A stretch of DNA of 64,000 nucleotides, from contig CAWEQW010000008.1 in assembly GCA_963811365.1 (NCBI GenBank), positions 930,001 to 994,000 on the forward strand. Reading direction: 5' to 3'. This DNA comes from CAWEQW01 sp963811365. GTDB taxonomy: Bacteria; Actinomycetota; Actinomycetes; Propionibacteriales; Nocardioidaceae. A model generated the notes under the pieces. The model saw only the letters and a list, made by a program, of their open reading frames with translations. It searched no databases and was not told where the DNA came from. Numbering within the stretch: position 1 is the first letter of the stretch; every line of letters starts with the position of its first letter. The position numbers and the translations under genes are program-made. Positions 1 through 10,405 of the stretch are shown here, one piece after another.

Positions 1-860
1 GCGAGCGCGTAGATCTCGCCCGCGCGCACCGAGAAGCTCACCTCGTCGACGAGCACCTGACCCTTGTCGTCGACGATCCGCAGGTCCTCGACCTCGAGCG
101 TCTCGGCGCCCGGCTCCGCCTCGTCCTTCTCGACGGTCAGCTGCACCGGGCGGCCGACCATCATCGAGGCGAGCTCGGCGGCGGACGAGGTCGGCGTCGC
201 CTCGCCGATCACCGTGCCGCGCCGGATGACGGTGATCCGGTCGGCGACCTCGCGGACCTCGCGGAGCTTGTGGGTGATGAACACGATCGAGGTGCCCGCG
301 TCGCGAAGCGACCGCATGACCTCCATCAGGTCGTCGGTCTCCTGCGGGGTGAGCACCGCCGTCGGCTCGTCGAGGATGAGCACCTTCGCGTCGCGGATCA
401 GCGCCTTGACGATCTCGACCCGCTGCTGCACCCCGACCGGGAGGTCCTGGATCACCGCGTCCACCGGGACGTCGAGGCCGTAGCGGCGCGACACCTCGCG
501 CACCTCGTTGCGGGCGGTGCGGCGGTCCAGCAGCCCGAACAGCCTGGTGCGCTCGTGGCCGAGCTCGACGTTCTCGGCGACGGTGAACACCGGGACCAGC
601 ATGAAGTGCTGGTGGACCATGCCGATGCCGGCGGCCATCGCGTCGCCCGGCCCGGCGAAGGTGACCGGCCTCCCGTCCACCAGGATCTGCCCCTCGTCAG
701 GCTGGTAGAGGCCGTAGAGCACGTTCATCAGGGTGCTCTTGCCGGCGCCGTTCTCACCGAGCAGCGCATGGATCTCCCCCGGCTCGACGACCAGGTCGAT
801 CGCGTCGTTGGCAGTCAGCTCGCCGAAGCGCTTGGTGATGCCGCGAAGTTCGAGTTTCAG
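1..860 (-). CDS. ABC transporter ATP-binding protein, nucleoside/simple-sugar type (partial at left edge)
   Basis: ATPase of a BmpA-type importer; the gene runs off the left edge. The 286 visible residues hold one complete nucleotide-binding domain (Walker A GENGAGKST at residues 35-43, signature VGVQQR, Walker B LILDEPTAVLTPQE) and the start of a second, as in the duplicated ~500-residue RbsA/YufO-type ATPases. The BMP lipoprotein gene 158 bases upstream on the same strand suggests purine nucleosides as cargo; permeases would lie outside the window. The start is unusual. Between an in-frame TGA (884-882) and the domain, the only usable start codon is CTG at 860-858, five bases after GGAGG. 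Family assignment is firm; the substrate is inferred from the partner. Confidence 0.88.
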   Translation of the reverse strand, partial: MKLELRGITKRFGELTANDAIDLVVEPGEIHALLGENGAGKSTLMNVLYGLYQPDEGQILVDGRPVTFAGPGDAMAAGIGMVHQHFMLVPVFTVAENVELGHERTRLFGLLDRRTARNEVREVSRRYGLDVPVDAVIQDLPVGVQQRVEIVKALIRDAKVLILDEPTAVLTPQETDDLMEVMRSLRDAGTSIVFITHKLREVREVADRITVIRRGTVIGEATPTSSAAELASMMVGRPVQLTVEKDEAEPGAETLEVEDLRIVDDKGQVLVDEVSFSVRAGEIYAL

Positions 861-910
861 GGCTTCCTCCGGAGGTCGGACTCAGGGTAGACCCGCCTGC
901 CGCGGACAGA

Positions 911-946
911 CCGCAGGGAGCGCCGGTCGCCCGGCGCTCCCTGCGG
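911..946 (-). terminator. Perfect 16-bp hairpin between the BMP lipoprotein and ATPase genes
   Basis: Arms 911-926 and 931-946 are perfectly complementary around the tetraloop TCGC. There is no T-run. It lies between two genes of the same operon, so it is more likely a partial terminator or mRNA-stabilising structure that keeps the binding protein in excess over the ATPase than a full stop. Confidence 0.7.
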
Positions 947-974
947 GTCGCACCCGTTCCGTCGGGTCAGCGCG

Positions 975-1021
975 CTGCTGGGCTCACTGCTGGCTCACTG
1001 TCGGGCTCACTGTCGGGCTCA
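975..1021 (-). repeat. Four tandem ~12-bp units spanning the stop codon of the BMP gene
   Basis: Read on the minus strand, the stop codon belongs to the first of four units: TGAGCCCGACAG twice exactly, then TGAGCCAGCAG and TGAGCCCAGCAG. The repeat therefore copies the TGA several times just after the coding region. Confidence 0.8.
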
Positions 1022-2122
1022 CTGCTGGGGCTGGCTCGGAGAGGTGATCTTTATCTTGCCGGAGATGATGTCGGACTTGATCTGCGACAGCTCGTTCTTG
1101 ACGTCGGCCGGGATCTTGGAGTCGAAGTCGTGGTACGGCGCGAGGCCGGTGCCGTCGTTCGCCAGGGTGCCGATGTAGTTGCCGGTCGGGAAGCTGCCGC
1201 CGGCCGACTCGGTGGTGTACTTCTTCACCGAGTCGGTGATGTTCTTGGTCACGCTGGTGAGGAAGTACTGGCAGTACTGCGAGGCGCTGACACAGCCGTC
1301 GGTGTCGACCCAGATCACGCTGACCTTGCCGCCCGAGGCCTGCGCCGCGGCGCCCGCGCCGAGGCCGGTGCCGCCGGCGACCGGGAAGATCACGTCGGCG
1401 CCCTGCTGGATGAATGCCTGCGAGATCGACCGGCCCTTGTTCTGGTCGGTGAACGACTGGGCGAACGTGCCGCCCTTCTGGTTCTTCTCGTTCCAGCCGA
1501 GGACCTGGACGTTCTTGCCCTTCTGCTGGTTGTAGTACTGCACGCCCTCCCAGAAGCCGTCCATGTAGATGGTCACCGGCGGGATGTTCAGGCCGCCGAA
1601 CGTGGCCACCTTGCCGGTCTTGGACATCGCCGCCGCCAGGTAGCCGCCGAGGAACGCGCCCTGGGCGGTGTTGTACTGCAGACCGTAGACGTTGCTGCCG
1701 GAGGACGGCGCGTCCACCTCGGCGAACTGCGAGCTCGGGTTCTTCGCCGCGACCGACTTCACCGCGTCGGCCATCAGGCCGCCGACCGCGACGATCGCGG
1801 CGCAGCCCTTGTTGACCTCGGCGTTGAGGTTCGGCGTGTAGTCGTTCTGGGAGTTCGACGACACGTAGGAGATCTTGATGTTCGGGTTCGCCTGCGCGGC
1901 GGCCTGGAAGCCGGCGTACGACGACTGGTTGAAGGAGCGGTCGTCGACGCCACCGGTGTCGAGGACCATGCAGGCCTTGAACTCCTTGCCGGCGGACGTG
2001 GTGCTACCACCTCCGCTGCTGCTGGTGCTGCCGCTGCTGCTGTCGCTCGGCTTGGATCCGCAACCGGCGACCAGCAGGGCGGTGACTCCGATGAACGCAG
2101 CGATCTTGGTCGCGTGGTGCAA
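1019..2122 (-). CDS. BMP-family ABC transporter substrate-binding lipoprotein
   Basis: Membrane-anchored substrate-binding protein of 367 residues from the BMP (PnrA/Med-like) family, which typically binds purine nucleosides. A signal peptide ends in the lipobox LVAGC with the lipidated Cys at about residue 21, followed by a Ser/Gly-rich linker (about 24-45) and the two-lobed binding domain. Recognisable segments are DDRSFNQSSYAGF and the aromatic-rich stretch around PVTIYMDGFWEGVQYY. The start codon is TTG, five bases after a strong GAGGAGGG. A -10-like TAGGGT lies at 2182-2177, giving a leader of about 50 bases. It is the first gene of the operon that continues into the ATPase across a strong hairpin. 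Confidence 0.92.
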   Translation of the reverse strand: MHHATKIAAFIGVTALLVAGCGSKPSDSSSGSTSSSGGGSTTSAGKEFKACMVLDTGGVDDRSFNQSSYAGFQAAAQANPNIKISYVSSNSQNDYTPNLNAEVNKGCAAIVAVGGLMADAVKSVAAKNPSSQFAEVDAPSSGSNVYGLQYNTAQGAFLGGYLAAAMSKTGKVATFGGLNIPPVTIYMDGFWEGVQYYNQQKGKNVQVLGWNEKNQKGGTFAQSFTDQNKGRSISQAFIQQGADVIFPVAGGTGLGAGAAAQASGGKVSVIWVDTDGCVSASQYCQYFLTSVTKNITDSVKKYTTESAGGSFPTGNYIGTLANDGTGLAPYHDFDSKIPADVKNELSQIKSDIISGKIKITSPSQPQQ

Positions 2123-2176
2123 CGGGACCCTCCTCGGTCGGTGGGCGCCGCGGTGACGCCTCGAACATCACCGGTC

Positions 2177-2182
2177 ACCCTA
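2177..2182 (-). promoter_or_regulatory. Putative -10 element of the BMP operon
   Basis: TAGGGT on the minus strand, 54 bases upstream of the TTG start. No convincing -35 is visible. It fits the TANNNT pattern seen before many genes in this window. Confidence 0.45.
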
Positions 2183-2231
2183 GCCGTCCGGCGGCACGAC
2201 CGAGCGGTCCCGCGCTCAACCGGGAGGTTTG

Positions 2232-3440
2232 TTACCTCTCGGTGACCAGCGCCTCGACCGCCGCCCCCGCGAGCACCTTGGCGCCGATCGCGACGCTCCG
2301 CTCGTCGATGAGCAGGTTGCCCTGGTGCAGGTCGTAGGTGGGCCCTCCGGGGGTCCGGGTGCCGAGCCGGCCCATGGCGCCGGGCACCGACTCCAGGTAC
2401 CACGCGAAGTCCTCGCCACCGAGGCTCTGCGCGATCTGCTCGTGACGGTCCGCGCCGAGCACCCTCTCAGTGGCCCGGGTCAGCACCTCGGTCGAGCGAG
2501 GCTCGTTGACGACGGGCGGCACCCCGCGCACGTAGCTGATGTCGGCCCGGACGCCGTACGGCGCGACGATCTGGTGGATCAGCTCGCGGATCAGCTCCTC
2601 GGCCTCACCCCAGGCCACGGCGTCGAGCATCCGCACCGTGCCGGACACCTCGCCGGAGGCGGGGATCACGTTGCGCGCGGAGCCGGAGCGGACCATGCCC
2701 CACACGACGCTGGCGCCGGCCCGCGGGTCCAGCCGGCGCGACAGCGCGGCGGGGAGCTGGGTAATCAGGGTGCCGAGGGCGTAGGTGAGGTCCTGGGTCA
2801 GGTGCGGCCGTGAGGTGTGGCCGCCGCGCCCGTCGAGCCGGACCGCGAGCGCGTCGGCGGCACCGGTGAGCGGCCCCTCGCGCAGGCCGATCCGGCCGAC
2901 GTCGAGGCCTGCGTCGCAGTGCAGCCCGAAGACGTGCCGGACCCCGTCGAGAGCGCCGGTGGAGATGACCTCCAGCGCGCCCCCGGGCATCACCTCCTCG
3001 GCCGGCTGGAACAGCAGCCGGACCCGGCCGGGCAGCGGGGTGCGGGCGTGCAGCGCACCGAGCGCGAGCCCGGCGCCGAGGAGCGCCGCGGTGTGCACGT
3101 CGTGGCCGCAGGCGTGCGCGACGCCCCGCGTGGTGCTCACCCAGGGCTCGTCGACCAGGTCGTCGACGGCCAGCGCATCGAGGTCGGCGCGGAGCGCGAC
3201 GACCGGCCCGTCCGGGTCGCCCAGCTCGGCCACCAGCCCGCTGCGCGGCAGCAGCATGACGCCGACCCCGGCCTCCTCCAGGCGCTTGGCCACGAGCCGG
3301 GTGGTGCGCTCCTCCTCCCACGCCAGCTCGGGATGGGCGTGCAGGTCGCGCCGGGTCTCCACCAGGTCGTCGTGCAGCTCGTCCACGCAGTCGACGAGCT
3401 GCGTCGCCCAGGTGTCGGGCAGGACGGGATCGGAGGGCAC
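2232..3440 (-). CDS. M20-family amidohydrolase (aminoacylase/hippurate hydrolase-like)
   Basis: Cytosolic zinc peptidase-like hydrolase of 402 residues that probably releases an amino acid from an N-acylated substrate. Family hallmarks are RRDLHAHPELAWEE near the N terminus, the metal-binding HACGHDVHTA at about residues 109-118, the catalytic Glu pair in LFQPAEE, and GLHCDAG. The closing segment SLGGEDFAWY is the usual C-terminal metal-ligand region. I chose GTG at 3440 because TAGCCT lies seven bases upstream, the leaderless pattern of this genome; GTG at 3458 is also possible and adds six residues. The gene follows the mutase large subunit on the same strand by a short gap. The substrate cannot be read from sequence. 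Confidence 0.88.
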   Translation of the reverse strand: MPSDPVLPDTWATQLVDCVDELHDDLVETRRDLHAHPELAWEEERTTRLVAKRLEEAGVGVMLLPRSGLVAELGDPDGPVVALRADLDALAVDDLVDEPWVSTTRGVAHACGHDVHTAALLGAGLALGALHARTPLPGRVRLLFQPAEEVMPGGALEVISTGALDGVRHVFGLHCDAGLDVGRIGLREGPLTGAADALAVRLDGRGGHTSRPHLTQDLTYALGTLITQLPAALSRRLDPRAGASVVWGMVRSGSARNVIPASGEVSGTVRMLDAVAWGEAEELIRELIHQIVAPYGVRADISYVRGVPPVVNEPRSTEVLTRATERVLGADRHEQIAQSLGGEDFAWYLESVPGAMGRLGTRTPGGPTYDLHQGNLLIDERSVAIGAKVLAGAAVEALVTER

Positions 3441-3447
3441 CCGTCCC

Positions 3448-3453
3448 AGGCTA
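3448..3453 (-). promoter_or_regulatory. Leaderless-type -10 element of the M20 amidohydrolase
   Basis: TAGCCT on the minus strand, seven bases before the GTG at 3440. It decides the start choice and suggests transcription begins at or next to the start codon. Confidence 0.5.
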
Positions 3454-3483
3454 CCCACCGGTGCGGCGCGGCGGTGGTCCGGG

Positions 3484-5063
<1,580 letters not shown>

Positions 5064-5069
5064 AGCCCG

Positions 5070-5075
5070 AGGGTA
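5070..5075 (-). promoter_or_regulatory. Leaderless-type -10 element of the mutase large subunit
   Basis: TACCCT on the minus strand, six bases from the ATG at 5063. The same hexamer at the same distance precedes the genes starting at 25967, 49059 and 62381. Confidence 0.55.
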
Positions 5076-5146
5076 CGGCGAGGGCGTCGTGGCTGCAGCG
5101 TGACCTCACACACGCAAGCCACCGACCGCCGCACCCGGGCACCTGA

Positions 5147-5152
5147 CAGGAT
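5147..5152 (+). promoter_or_regulatory. Possible -10 element of the amidase
   Basis: CAGGAT six bases before the GTG at 5159. It deviates from TANNNT at the first base, but the identical hexamer and spacing precede folD. Confidence 0.35.
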
Positions 5153-5158
5153 CGCCGG

Positions 5159-6576
5159 GTGACACCCGCTTCTCAGTCAGCGACTGCCGAGGTCGAGCGG
5201 CTGCTCGACCGGGCCGACCGCGTCGACGTGCTCGTCAACGCGGTCTGCACCCCCGACCCGACGGCGCTCGAGCAGGCGCGGGCCCGGGACGCCGAGCGTG
5301 CCGACGGACGGACCCGCGGGCCGCTGCACGGCCGCCCGGTGCTGGTCAAGGACAACGTCGACACCGCCGACCTCGCGACCACGGCCGGCTCGCTGGCCCT
5401 GGTCGACCGGCCCACCGCCGGGGACGCCGAGCTGGTCCGCCGACTGCGGGAGGCGGGCATGGTCGTGCTCGGCAAGACGAACCTCAGCGAGTGGGCGAAC
5501 ATCCGCGACGCCGCGTCGACGTCCGGGTGGAGCGCGTACGGCGGGCTGACTCGCAACCCGTACGCCCTCAACCGCTCGGCCGGCGGCTCGAGCGCGGGCA
5601 GCGGAGCGGCCGTGGCCGCCGGGCTGACGCCGTTCGCGGTGGGCACCGAGACCGACGGGTCGATCAGCTGCCCCGCCGCGTTCAACGGGTGCGTCGGCAT
5701 CAAGCCCACCGTGGGGCTGGTGCCGACCCACGGGGTGGTGCCGGTCTCGCGCTCCCAGGACAGTCCCGGGGCGATGGCGGCCACCGTCCGGGACGCGGCT
5801 GCGCTGCTCGACGTGCTGGCCGGCACGGCCGCGAGAGCCCAGTATGCCGCCCGGGCGACCGACGGCAGCCTCGAGGGGCGGCGGATCGGCGTGCCGCGCG
5901 CGGCCTTCTGGGGATACAGCCGGCACGCCGACGACGCAGCCGAGCGCGCGCTGGAGCTGCTTGCCGCGCAGGGCGCGACGATCGTGGACGACACCGACCT
6001 CGCGTCGATGACCGACGTCGGCTTCGACGACGAGCTGCTCGTGCTGCTGGCCGAGCTGCGCAGCGGCCTGGCGGCGTACCTCGGCACCCGACCGGGTGAC
6101 GGACCACGCTCGCTCGAGCAGGTGGTCGCGTTCAACCGCGAGCACCCCGACGAGGAGCTGCGGCACTTCGGCCAGTCGCTGTTCGAGGCAGCGCTCGCCG
6201 GCCCCAGGACGGCAGCGGGGAGTACCTGCGGGCCCGGGAGCGCTGTATGAGCGCCGGGCGCGACGACGGGATCGACGCGGTGCTGCGCGCCCACGACCTC
6301 GACGCCCTGGTCACCCCGGCGTACCCGCCCGCCTGCCCGATCGACCTGGTCAACGCCGAGCACATAGCCGGCGGCTGCACCCAGCCGAGCGCGATGGCCG
6401 GCTACCCGCTCGTGACCGTGCCGAGCGGTCTGGCCTCCGGGCTGCCCGTGGCGGTCTCGTTCTGGGGCACGGCCGGGAGCGAGGGGACCCTCGTCGAGGT
6501 CGCGCACCGCTACGAGGCCGCCCGCGCCGCCGACGGCGGCCCGCTCCCCGAGCCGACCTTCGCGCCGTTCGTCTGA
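5159..6576 (+). pseudogene. Amidase signature family hydrolase, frameshifted
   Basis: Amidase-signature enzyme of about 472 residues after repair, hydrolysing a carboxamide of unknown identity. The Ser-cisSer-Lys triad is visible: Lys in VLVKDN, cis-Ser in AGGSSAGSG, nucleophile Ser in TDGSISCPA. The frame is lost in the CCCC run at 6202-6205 followed by AGG; adding one C restores a reading through QDGSGEYLRARERC into the intact C-terminal part (PAYPPACPID...). The GTG start has no clear ribosome site. It is divergent from the mutase gene. A single-base loss in a C run is a typical sequencing error, though it is also what early inactivation looks like. Confidence 0.85.
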
Positions 6577-6650
6577 GCCGATTTAGGTCACGATCGCGTG
6601 CGGTAATCGAACTCACAAGGCTCGGTGGACGCGCCTCCGGACGGCGAAGA

Positions 6651-6656
6651 TAGAGT
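6651..6656 (+). promoter_or_regulatory. Putative -10 element of the sdhCDAB operon
   Basis: TAGAGT about 90 bases before sdhC, with a weak -35-like TGGACG at 6626-6631 (spacing 19). This is the best candidate in the 171-base gap after the amidase. Confidence 0.3.
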
Positions 6657-6747
6657 GCATGGGTTGCCCAGCGCGCACCTCGTCGCTGTCGGCGCCGGTG
6701 CGCCGGGCCCCGGGGTGTCCGCTCGCTCGAGTCGGGAGGAAACGAAG

Positions 6748-7125
6748 GTGGCCAGCTCGCCGGCAGGAACCCTGTACCGGGGTCGCGAAGGAATGTGGTC
6801 CTGGGTCGCCCACCGGCTCACCGGTGTGACGGTCTTCTTCTTCCTCTTCGCCCACGTGATCGACACCTCCATGGTCCGGGTGTCGCCGCACGCCTACAAC
6901 ACCGCGGTCCAGACCTACAAGAACCCGGTCGTCGGCCTGATGGAGGTGGGCCTGGTCGCCGCGGTCCTCTTCCACGCGCTCAACGGCATCCGGATCGTCC
7001 TGGTGGACTTCTGGTCCCAGGGCACCCGCTACCAGCGCCAGATGATGTACGGCGTCCTGGGCCTGTGGGTCGTCCTGATGGTCCCGTTCACGATCCGTCA
7101 TCTGTCCAACGTCTTCGGAGGCTGA
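6748..7125 (+). CDS. sdhC: Succinate dehydrogenase cytochrome b556 subunit
   Basis: Membrane anchor of succinate dehydrogenase (complex II), 125 residues. It carries the SdhC pattern GMWSWVAHRLTGV and the haem-side FHALNGIR, with three hydrophobic helices. The true start is GTG at 6748, eight bases after GGGAGG; an upstream in-frame extension has no ribosome site. It is the first gene of a four-gene operon, with three bases between its stop and the next start. Confidence 0.93.
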   Translation: MASSPAGTLYRGREGMWSWVAHRLTGVTVFFFLFAHVIDTSMVRVSPHAYNTAVQTYKNPVVGLMEVGLVAAVLFHALNGIRIVLVDFWSQGTRYQRQMMYGVLGLWVVLMVPFTIRHLSNVFGG

Positions 7126-7128
7126 GCC

Positions 7129-7560
7129 GTGAGTGCCCCCACCCTCGCCGCCCCCCGTTCGCGGGCCTCCCGCCGGGGCAACTTCGAGCTCAACAGCTGG
7201 CTGTTCATGCGCGGCTCCGGGCTGCTCCTGGTCGTGCTCGTCATCGGGCACCTGTTCGTCAACCTGATGCTCGGCAAGGGCATCCACGCGATCGACTTCG
7301 CATTCGTGGCCGGCAAGTGGGCCAACCCGTTCTGGCAGGTCTGGGACCTCGCGATGCTGTGGCTGGCCCAGCTGCACGGCACCAACGGCCTGCGGACGAT
7401 CATCAACGACTACGCGACCGGGCCGAACACCCGCTTCGCGCTGAAGACGCTGCTGTACTTCTCGGCGCTGGTCGTGCTCCTGCTCGGGACGCTGGTGATC
7501 TTCACCTTCGACCCGTGCGCCGATCCGAGCTCGACGCTCTCCGTCTGCCAGAACAGGTGA
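7129..7560 (+). CDS. sdhD: Succinate dehydrogenase hydrophobic membrane anchor subunit
   Basis: Second membrane anchor of complex II, 143 residues. Three predicted membrane helices cover about residues 25-48, 65-92 and 103-125. The segment LAQLHGTNGLRTIINDY matches the conserved SdhD helix that carries haem and quinone contacts. It starts at GTG 7129, three bases after the sdhC stop, and ends nine bases before sdhA. Confidence 0.9.
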   Translation: MSAPTLAAPRSRASRRGNFELNSWLFMRGSGLLLVVLVIGHLFVNLMLGKGIHAIDFAFVAGKWANPFWQVWDLAMLWLAQLHGTNGLRTIINDYATGPNTRFALKTLLYFSALVVLLLGTLVIFTFDPCADPSSTLSVCQNR

Positions 7561-7569
7561 GGCACTGAC

Positions 7570-9321
7570 ATGGTCCAGCAGCACAAGTACGACGTCGTCA
7601 TCGTCGGGGCCGGTGGCGCCGGGATGCGCGCGGCGCTCGAGTCCGGCCAGCGCAGCCGCACAGCGGTGCTCACCAAGCTCTACCCGACCCGCTCCCACAC
7701 CGGCGCGGCCCAGGGCGGCATGTGCGCCGCGCTCGCCAACGTCGAGGAGGACAACTGGGAGTGGCACACCTTCGACACGGTCAAGGGCGGTGACTACCTC
7801 GTCGACCAGGACGCCGCTGAGGTGATGGCCAGGGAGGCCATCGACGCCGTCCTCGACCTCGAGAAGATGGGCCTGCCGTTCAACCGGACCGACGCCGGGA
7901 AGATCGACCAGAGGCGGTTCGGCGGGCACACCCGCAACCACGGCGAGGCCGCGGTACGCCGGTCCTGCTTCGCCGCGGACCGCACCGGTCACATGATCCT
8001 GCAGACGCTGTACCAGCAGTGCATCAGGCACCAGGTGGAGTTCTACAACGAGTTCTACGTGCTCGACCTGCTGCTCACCGACGCGACGTCACCCGGTGGC
8101 CGCCGGGCCTGCGGAGTGGTCGCCTACGAGCTCGCCACCGGCGAGATCCACGTCTTCAACGCCAAGTCCGTGGTGTTCGCGACCGGCGGCTTCGGCAAGG
8201 TGTTCCGTACGACGTCCAACGCACACACGCTGACCGGTGACGGCATGGGCATCGTCTGGCGCAAGGGCCTGCCGCTCGAGGACATGGAGTTCTTCCAGTT
8301 CCACCCGACCGGCCTGGCAGGTCTCGGCGTGCTGCTGTCGGAGGCGGCGCGCGGCGAGGGCGGCATCCTGCGCAACAGCGAGAACGAGCGGTTCATGGAG
8401 CGCTACGCGCCCACGATCAAGGATCTCGCGCCGCGCGACATGGTGGCCCGGGCGATGGCGAACGAGGTTCGCGAGGGCCGGGGCGCCGGCCCCGACAAGG
8501 CCTACGTCTACCTCGACCTGACCCATCTGCCGCGCGAGCAGATCGACGCCAAGCTGCCCGACATCACCGAGTTCGCGCGCACCTACCTCGGCGTCGAGCC
8601 CTACACCGAGATGATCCCGGTGTTCCCGACCGCGCACTACGCCATGGGCGGGGTGCCCACCAACATCAAGGGCGAGGCGCTCTCCGACAACCACAGCGTG
8701 ATCCCTGGCCTGTACGCCGCCGGTGAGGTCGCCTGCGTGTCGGTGCACGGTGCCAACCGGCTCGGCACCAACTCGCTGCTCGACATCAACGTGTTCGGCC
8801 GCCGCGCGGGGATGTACGCCGCCGACTACGCCGGCACCGTCGACTACGACGAGCTGCCCGACGACGCCGAGGCCGCCGTCGTGGCGATGATCGAGTCGAT
8901 GCGCGACGCCGGCGGCTCCGAGCGGGTGGCCGCCATCCGCGCCGAGCTGCAGGCCACCATGGACATCAACGCGCAGGTGTACCGCACGGAGGGCTCGCTG
9001 AAGCAGGCGCTCGCCGACATCGACGGCCTCAAGGCTCGCTACGTGAACGTCTCGGTGCAGGACAAGGGGAGACGGTTCAACACCGACCTGCTCGAGGCCA
9101 TCGAGCTCGGCTTCCTGCTCGACCTCGCCGAGGTGCTGGTCACCTCCGCCCTGGCCCGCAACGAGTCGCGCGGCGGACACTTCCGCGAGGACTACCCGAC
9201 CCGCGACGACGTGAACTTCATGCGACACACGATGGCCTACCGGCTCGAGGACGGCTCGATCAGCCTGGACTACAAGCCGGTCGTCGAGACCCGCTACAAG
9301 CCGATGGAGCGGAAGTACTGA
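7570..9321 (+). CDS. sdhA: Succinate dehydrogenase flavoprotein subunit
   Basis: Catalytic FAD subunit of complex II, oxidising succinate to fumarate; 583 residues, normal for the family. Visible are the dinucleotide fold IVGAGGAGMRAALES, the FAD-attachment segment TRSHTGAAQGG, the substrate loop around HPTGL and RGEGGILRN, and the active-site segment TAHYAMGG. The C-terminal ESRGGHFREDYP and the ending YKP..ERKY are typical. The final A of its TGA is the first base of the sdhB ATG, so the two are translationally coupled. Confidence 0.97.
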   Translation: MVQQHKYDVVIVGAGGAGMRAALESGQRSRTAVLTKLYPTRSHTGAAQGGMCAALANVEEDNWEWHTFDTVKGGDYLVDQDAAEVMAREAIDAVLDLEKMGLPFNRTDAGKIDQRRFGGHTRNHGEAAVRRSCFAADRTGHMILQTLYQQCIRHQVEFYNEFYVLDLLLTDATSPGGRRACGVVAYELATGEIHVFNAKSVVFATGGFGKVFRTTSNAHTLTGDGMGIVWRKGLPLEDMEFFQFHPTGLAGLGVLLSEAARGEGGILRNSENERFMERYAPTIKDLAPRDMVARAMANEVREGRGAGPDKAYVYLDLTHLPREQIDAKLPDITEFARTYLGVEPYTEMIPVFPTAHYAMGGVPTNIKGEALSDNHSVIPGLYAAGEVACVSVHGANRLGTNSLLDINVFGRRAGMYAADYAGTVDYDELPDDAEAAVVAMIESMRDAGGSERVAAIRAELQATMDINAQVYRTEGSLKQALADIDGLKARYVNVSVQDKGRRFNTDLLEAIELGFLLDLAEVLVTSALARNESRGGHFREDYPTRDDVNFMRHTMAYRLEDGSISLDYKPVVETRYKPMERKY

Positions 9322-10022
9322 TGGACGTCACAGTCAAGATCCTCCGCTACAACCCCGAGATCTCGGAGGCGTCCTCGTGGGAGACCTACCAGGTCTCGGC
9401 GGAGCCCACCGACCGCGTGCTGGACGCCCTGCACAAGGTCAAGTGGGACCTCGACGGCTCCCTGACCTTTCGGCGCTCCTGCGCGCACGGGGTCTGCGGC
9501 TCGGACGCCATGCGGATCAACGGCAAGAACCGGCTGGCGTGCAAGACCCTGCTCAAGGACGTGAACCCCTCGCAGCCGATCACCGTCGAGCCCATCAAGG
9601 GCCTGCCGGTGCTCAAGGACCTCGTCGTCGACATGGAGCCGTTCTTCGCGGCGTACCGGTCGGTGATGCCGTTCCTGGTCACAACCGGCAACGAGCCGAC
9701 CCGGGAGCGGATCCAGTCGCAGGAGGACCGCGACCGGTTCGACGACACCACCAAGTGCATCCTCTGCGCGGCCTGCACCACGTCCTGCCCGGTGTACTGG
9801 GCGGACGGGCAGTACTTCGGGCCTCAGGCGATCGTCGGCGCGCACCGCTTCATCTTCGACAGCCGCGACGAGGGCACCGACCAGCGGCTGGAGATCCTCA
9901 ACGACAAGGAGGGGGTGTGGCGCTGCCGCACCACCTTCAACTGCACCGAGGCCTGCCCGCGCGGCATCGAGGTGACCAAGGCGATCCAGGAGGTCAAGCG
10001 CGCACTCATCTTCCGGCGGTGA
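9321..10022 (+). CDS. sdhB: Succinate dehydrogenase iron-sulfur subunit
   Basis: Iron-sulfur subunit carrying electrons from SdhA to quinone, 233 residues. The [2Fe-2S] site reads C54, C59, D62, C74 (CAHGVCGSD...LAC), with Asp in the third position as in E. coli SdhB. The second domain has CILCAACTTSCP and CTEACPRGI for the [4Fe-4S] and [3Fe-4S] clusters. It is the last gene of sdhCDAB; the weak hairpin after it (10040-10056) is not a convincing terminator. Confidence 0.96.
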   Translation: MDVTVKILRYNPEISEASSWETYQVSAEPTDRVLDALHKVKWDLDGSLTFRRSCAHGVCGSDAMRINGKNRLACKTLLKDVNPSQPITVEPIKGLPVLKDLVVDMEPFFAAYRSVMPFLVTTGNEPTRERIQSQEDRDRFDDTTKCILCAACTTSCPVYWADGQYFGPQAIVGAHRFIFDSRDEGTDQRLEILNDKEGVWRCRTTFNCTEACPRGIEVTKAIQEVKRALIFRR

Positions 10023-10076
10023 CGGATCCGCGTGTTCGGGCCCGTTCGGGACGGGCGCGCTGAGAGACTTCCGACC

Positions 10077-10388
10077 ATGAGCGACTACCCTCAGCAGCCG
10101 CCCACCGGCCACGGCTACGCGCCCGACCACCCGCGCTCGACGCTGGTCCTCGTGCTCGGCATCCTCTCCCTGGTCCTGTGCCAGGTCCTGGGGCCGGTCG
10201 CCTGGGTGATGGGCAACCGCGTGGTCCGCGAGGTCGACCAGTCCGGCGGCCGGCTCGCCGGTCGCGGGGTCGCCAACGCGGGCCGGATCTGCGGCATCAT
10301 CGCGACGGTGCTGCTGGTGATCGGCCTGCTGTTCGGCCTGATCGTGCTGATCGTGCTGATCGCGGCCAGCACGTCGAGCAACGGCTGA
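10077..10388 (+). CDS. DUF4190-like small membrane protein
   Basis: Protein of 103 residues with a short Pro/Tyr/Gln-rich cytoplasmic N terminus (SDYPQQPPTGHGY), two hydrophobic helices (about 22-42 and 73-97) and a polar connecting segment containing MGNRVVREVDQSGG. That layout is typical of DUF4190 proteins, whose function is unknown. The ATG at 10077 is preceded at seven bases by GAGACT, close to the leaderless -10 pattern. It lies between sdhB and the convergent TspO gene and appears to be its own transcription unit. Confidence 0.75.
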   Translation: MSDYPQQPPTGHGYAPDHPRSTLVLVLGILSLVLCQVLGPVAWVMGNRVVREVDQSGGRLAGRGVANAGRICGIIATVLLVIGLLFGLIVLIVLIAASTSSNG

Positions 10389-10405
10389 GCGCCGGGCGGA
10401 CGGCG

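Noticed and set aside
10040..10056. Terminator after sdhB
   Set aside because: Only a 6-bp stem (GCCCGT/ACGGGC) without T-run; too weak to call.
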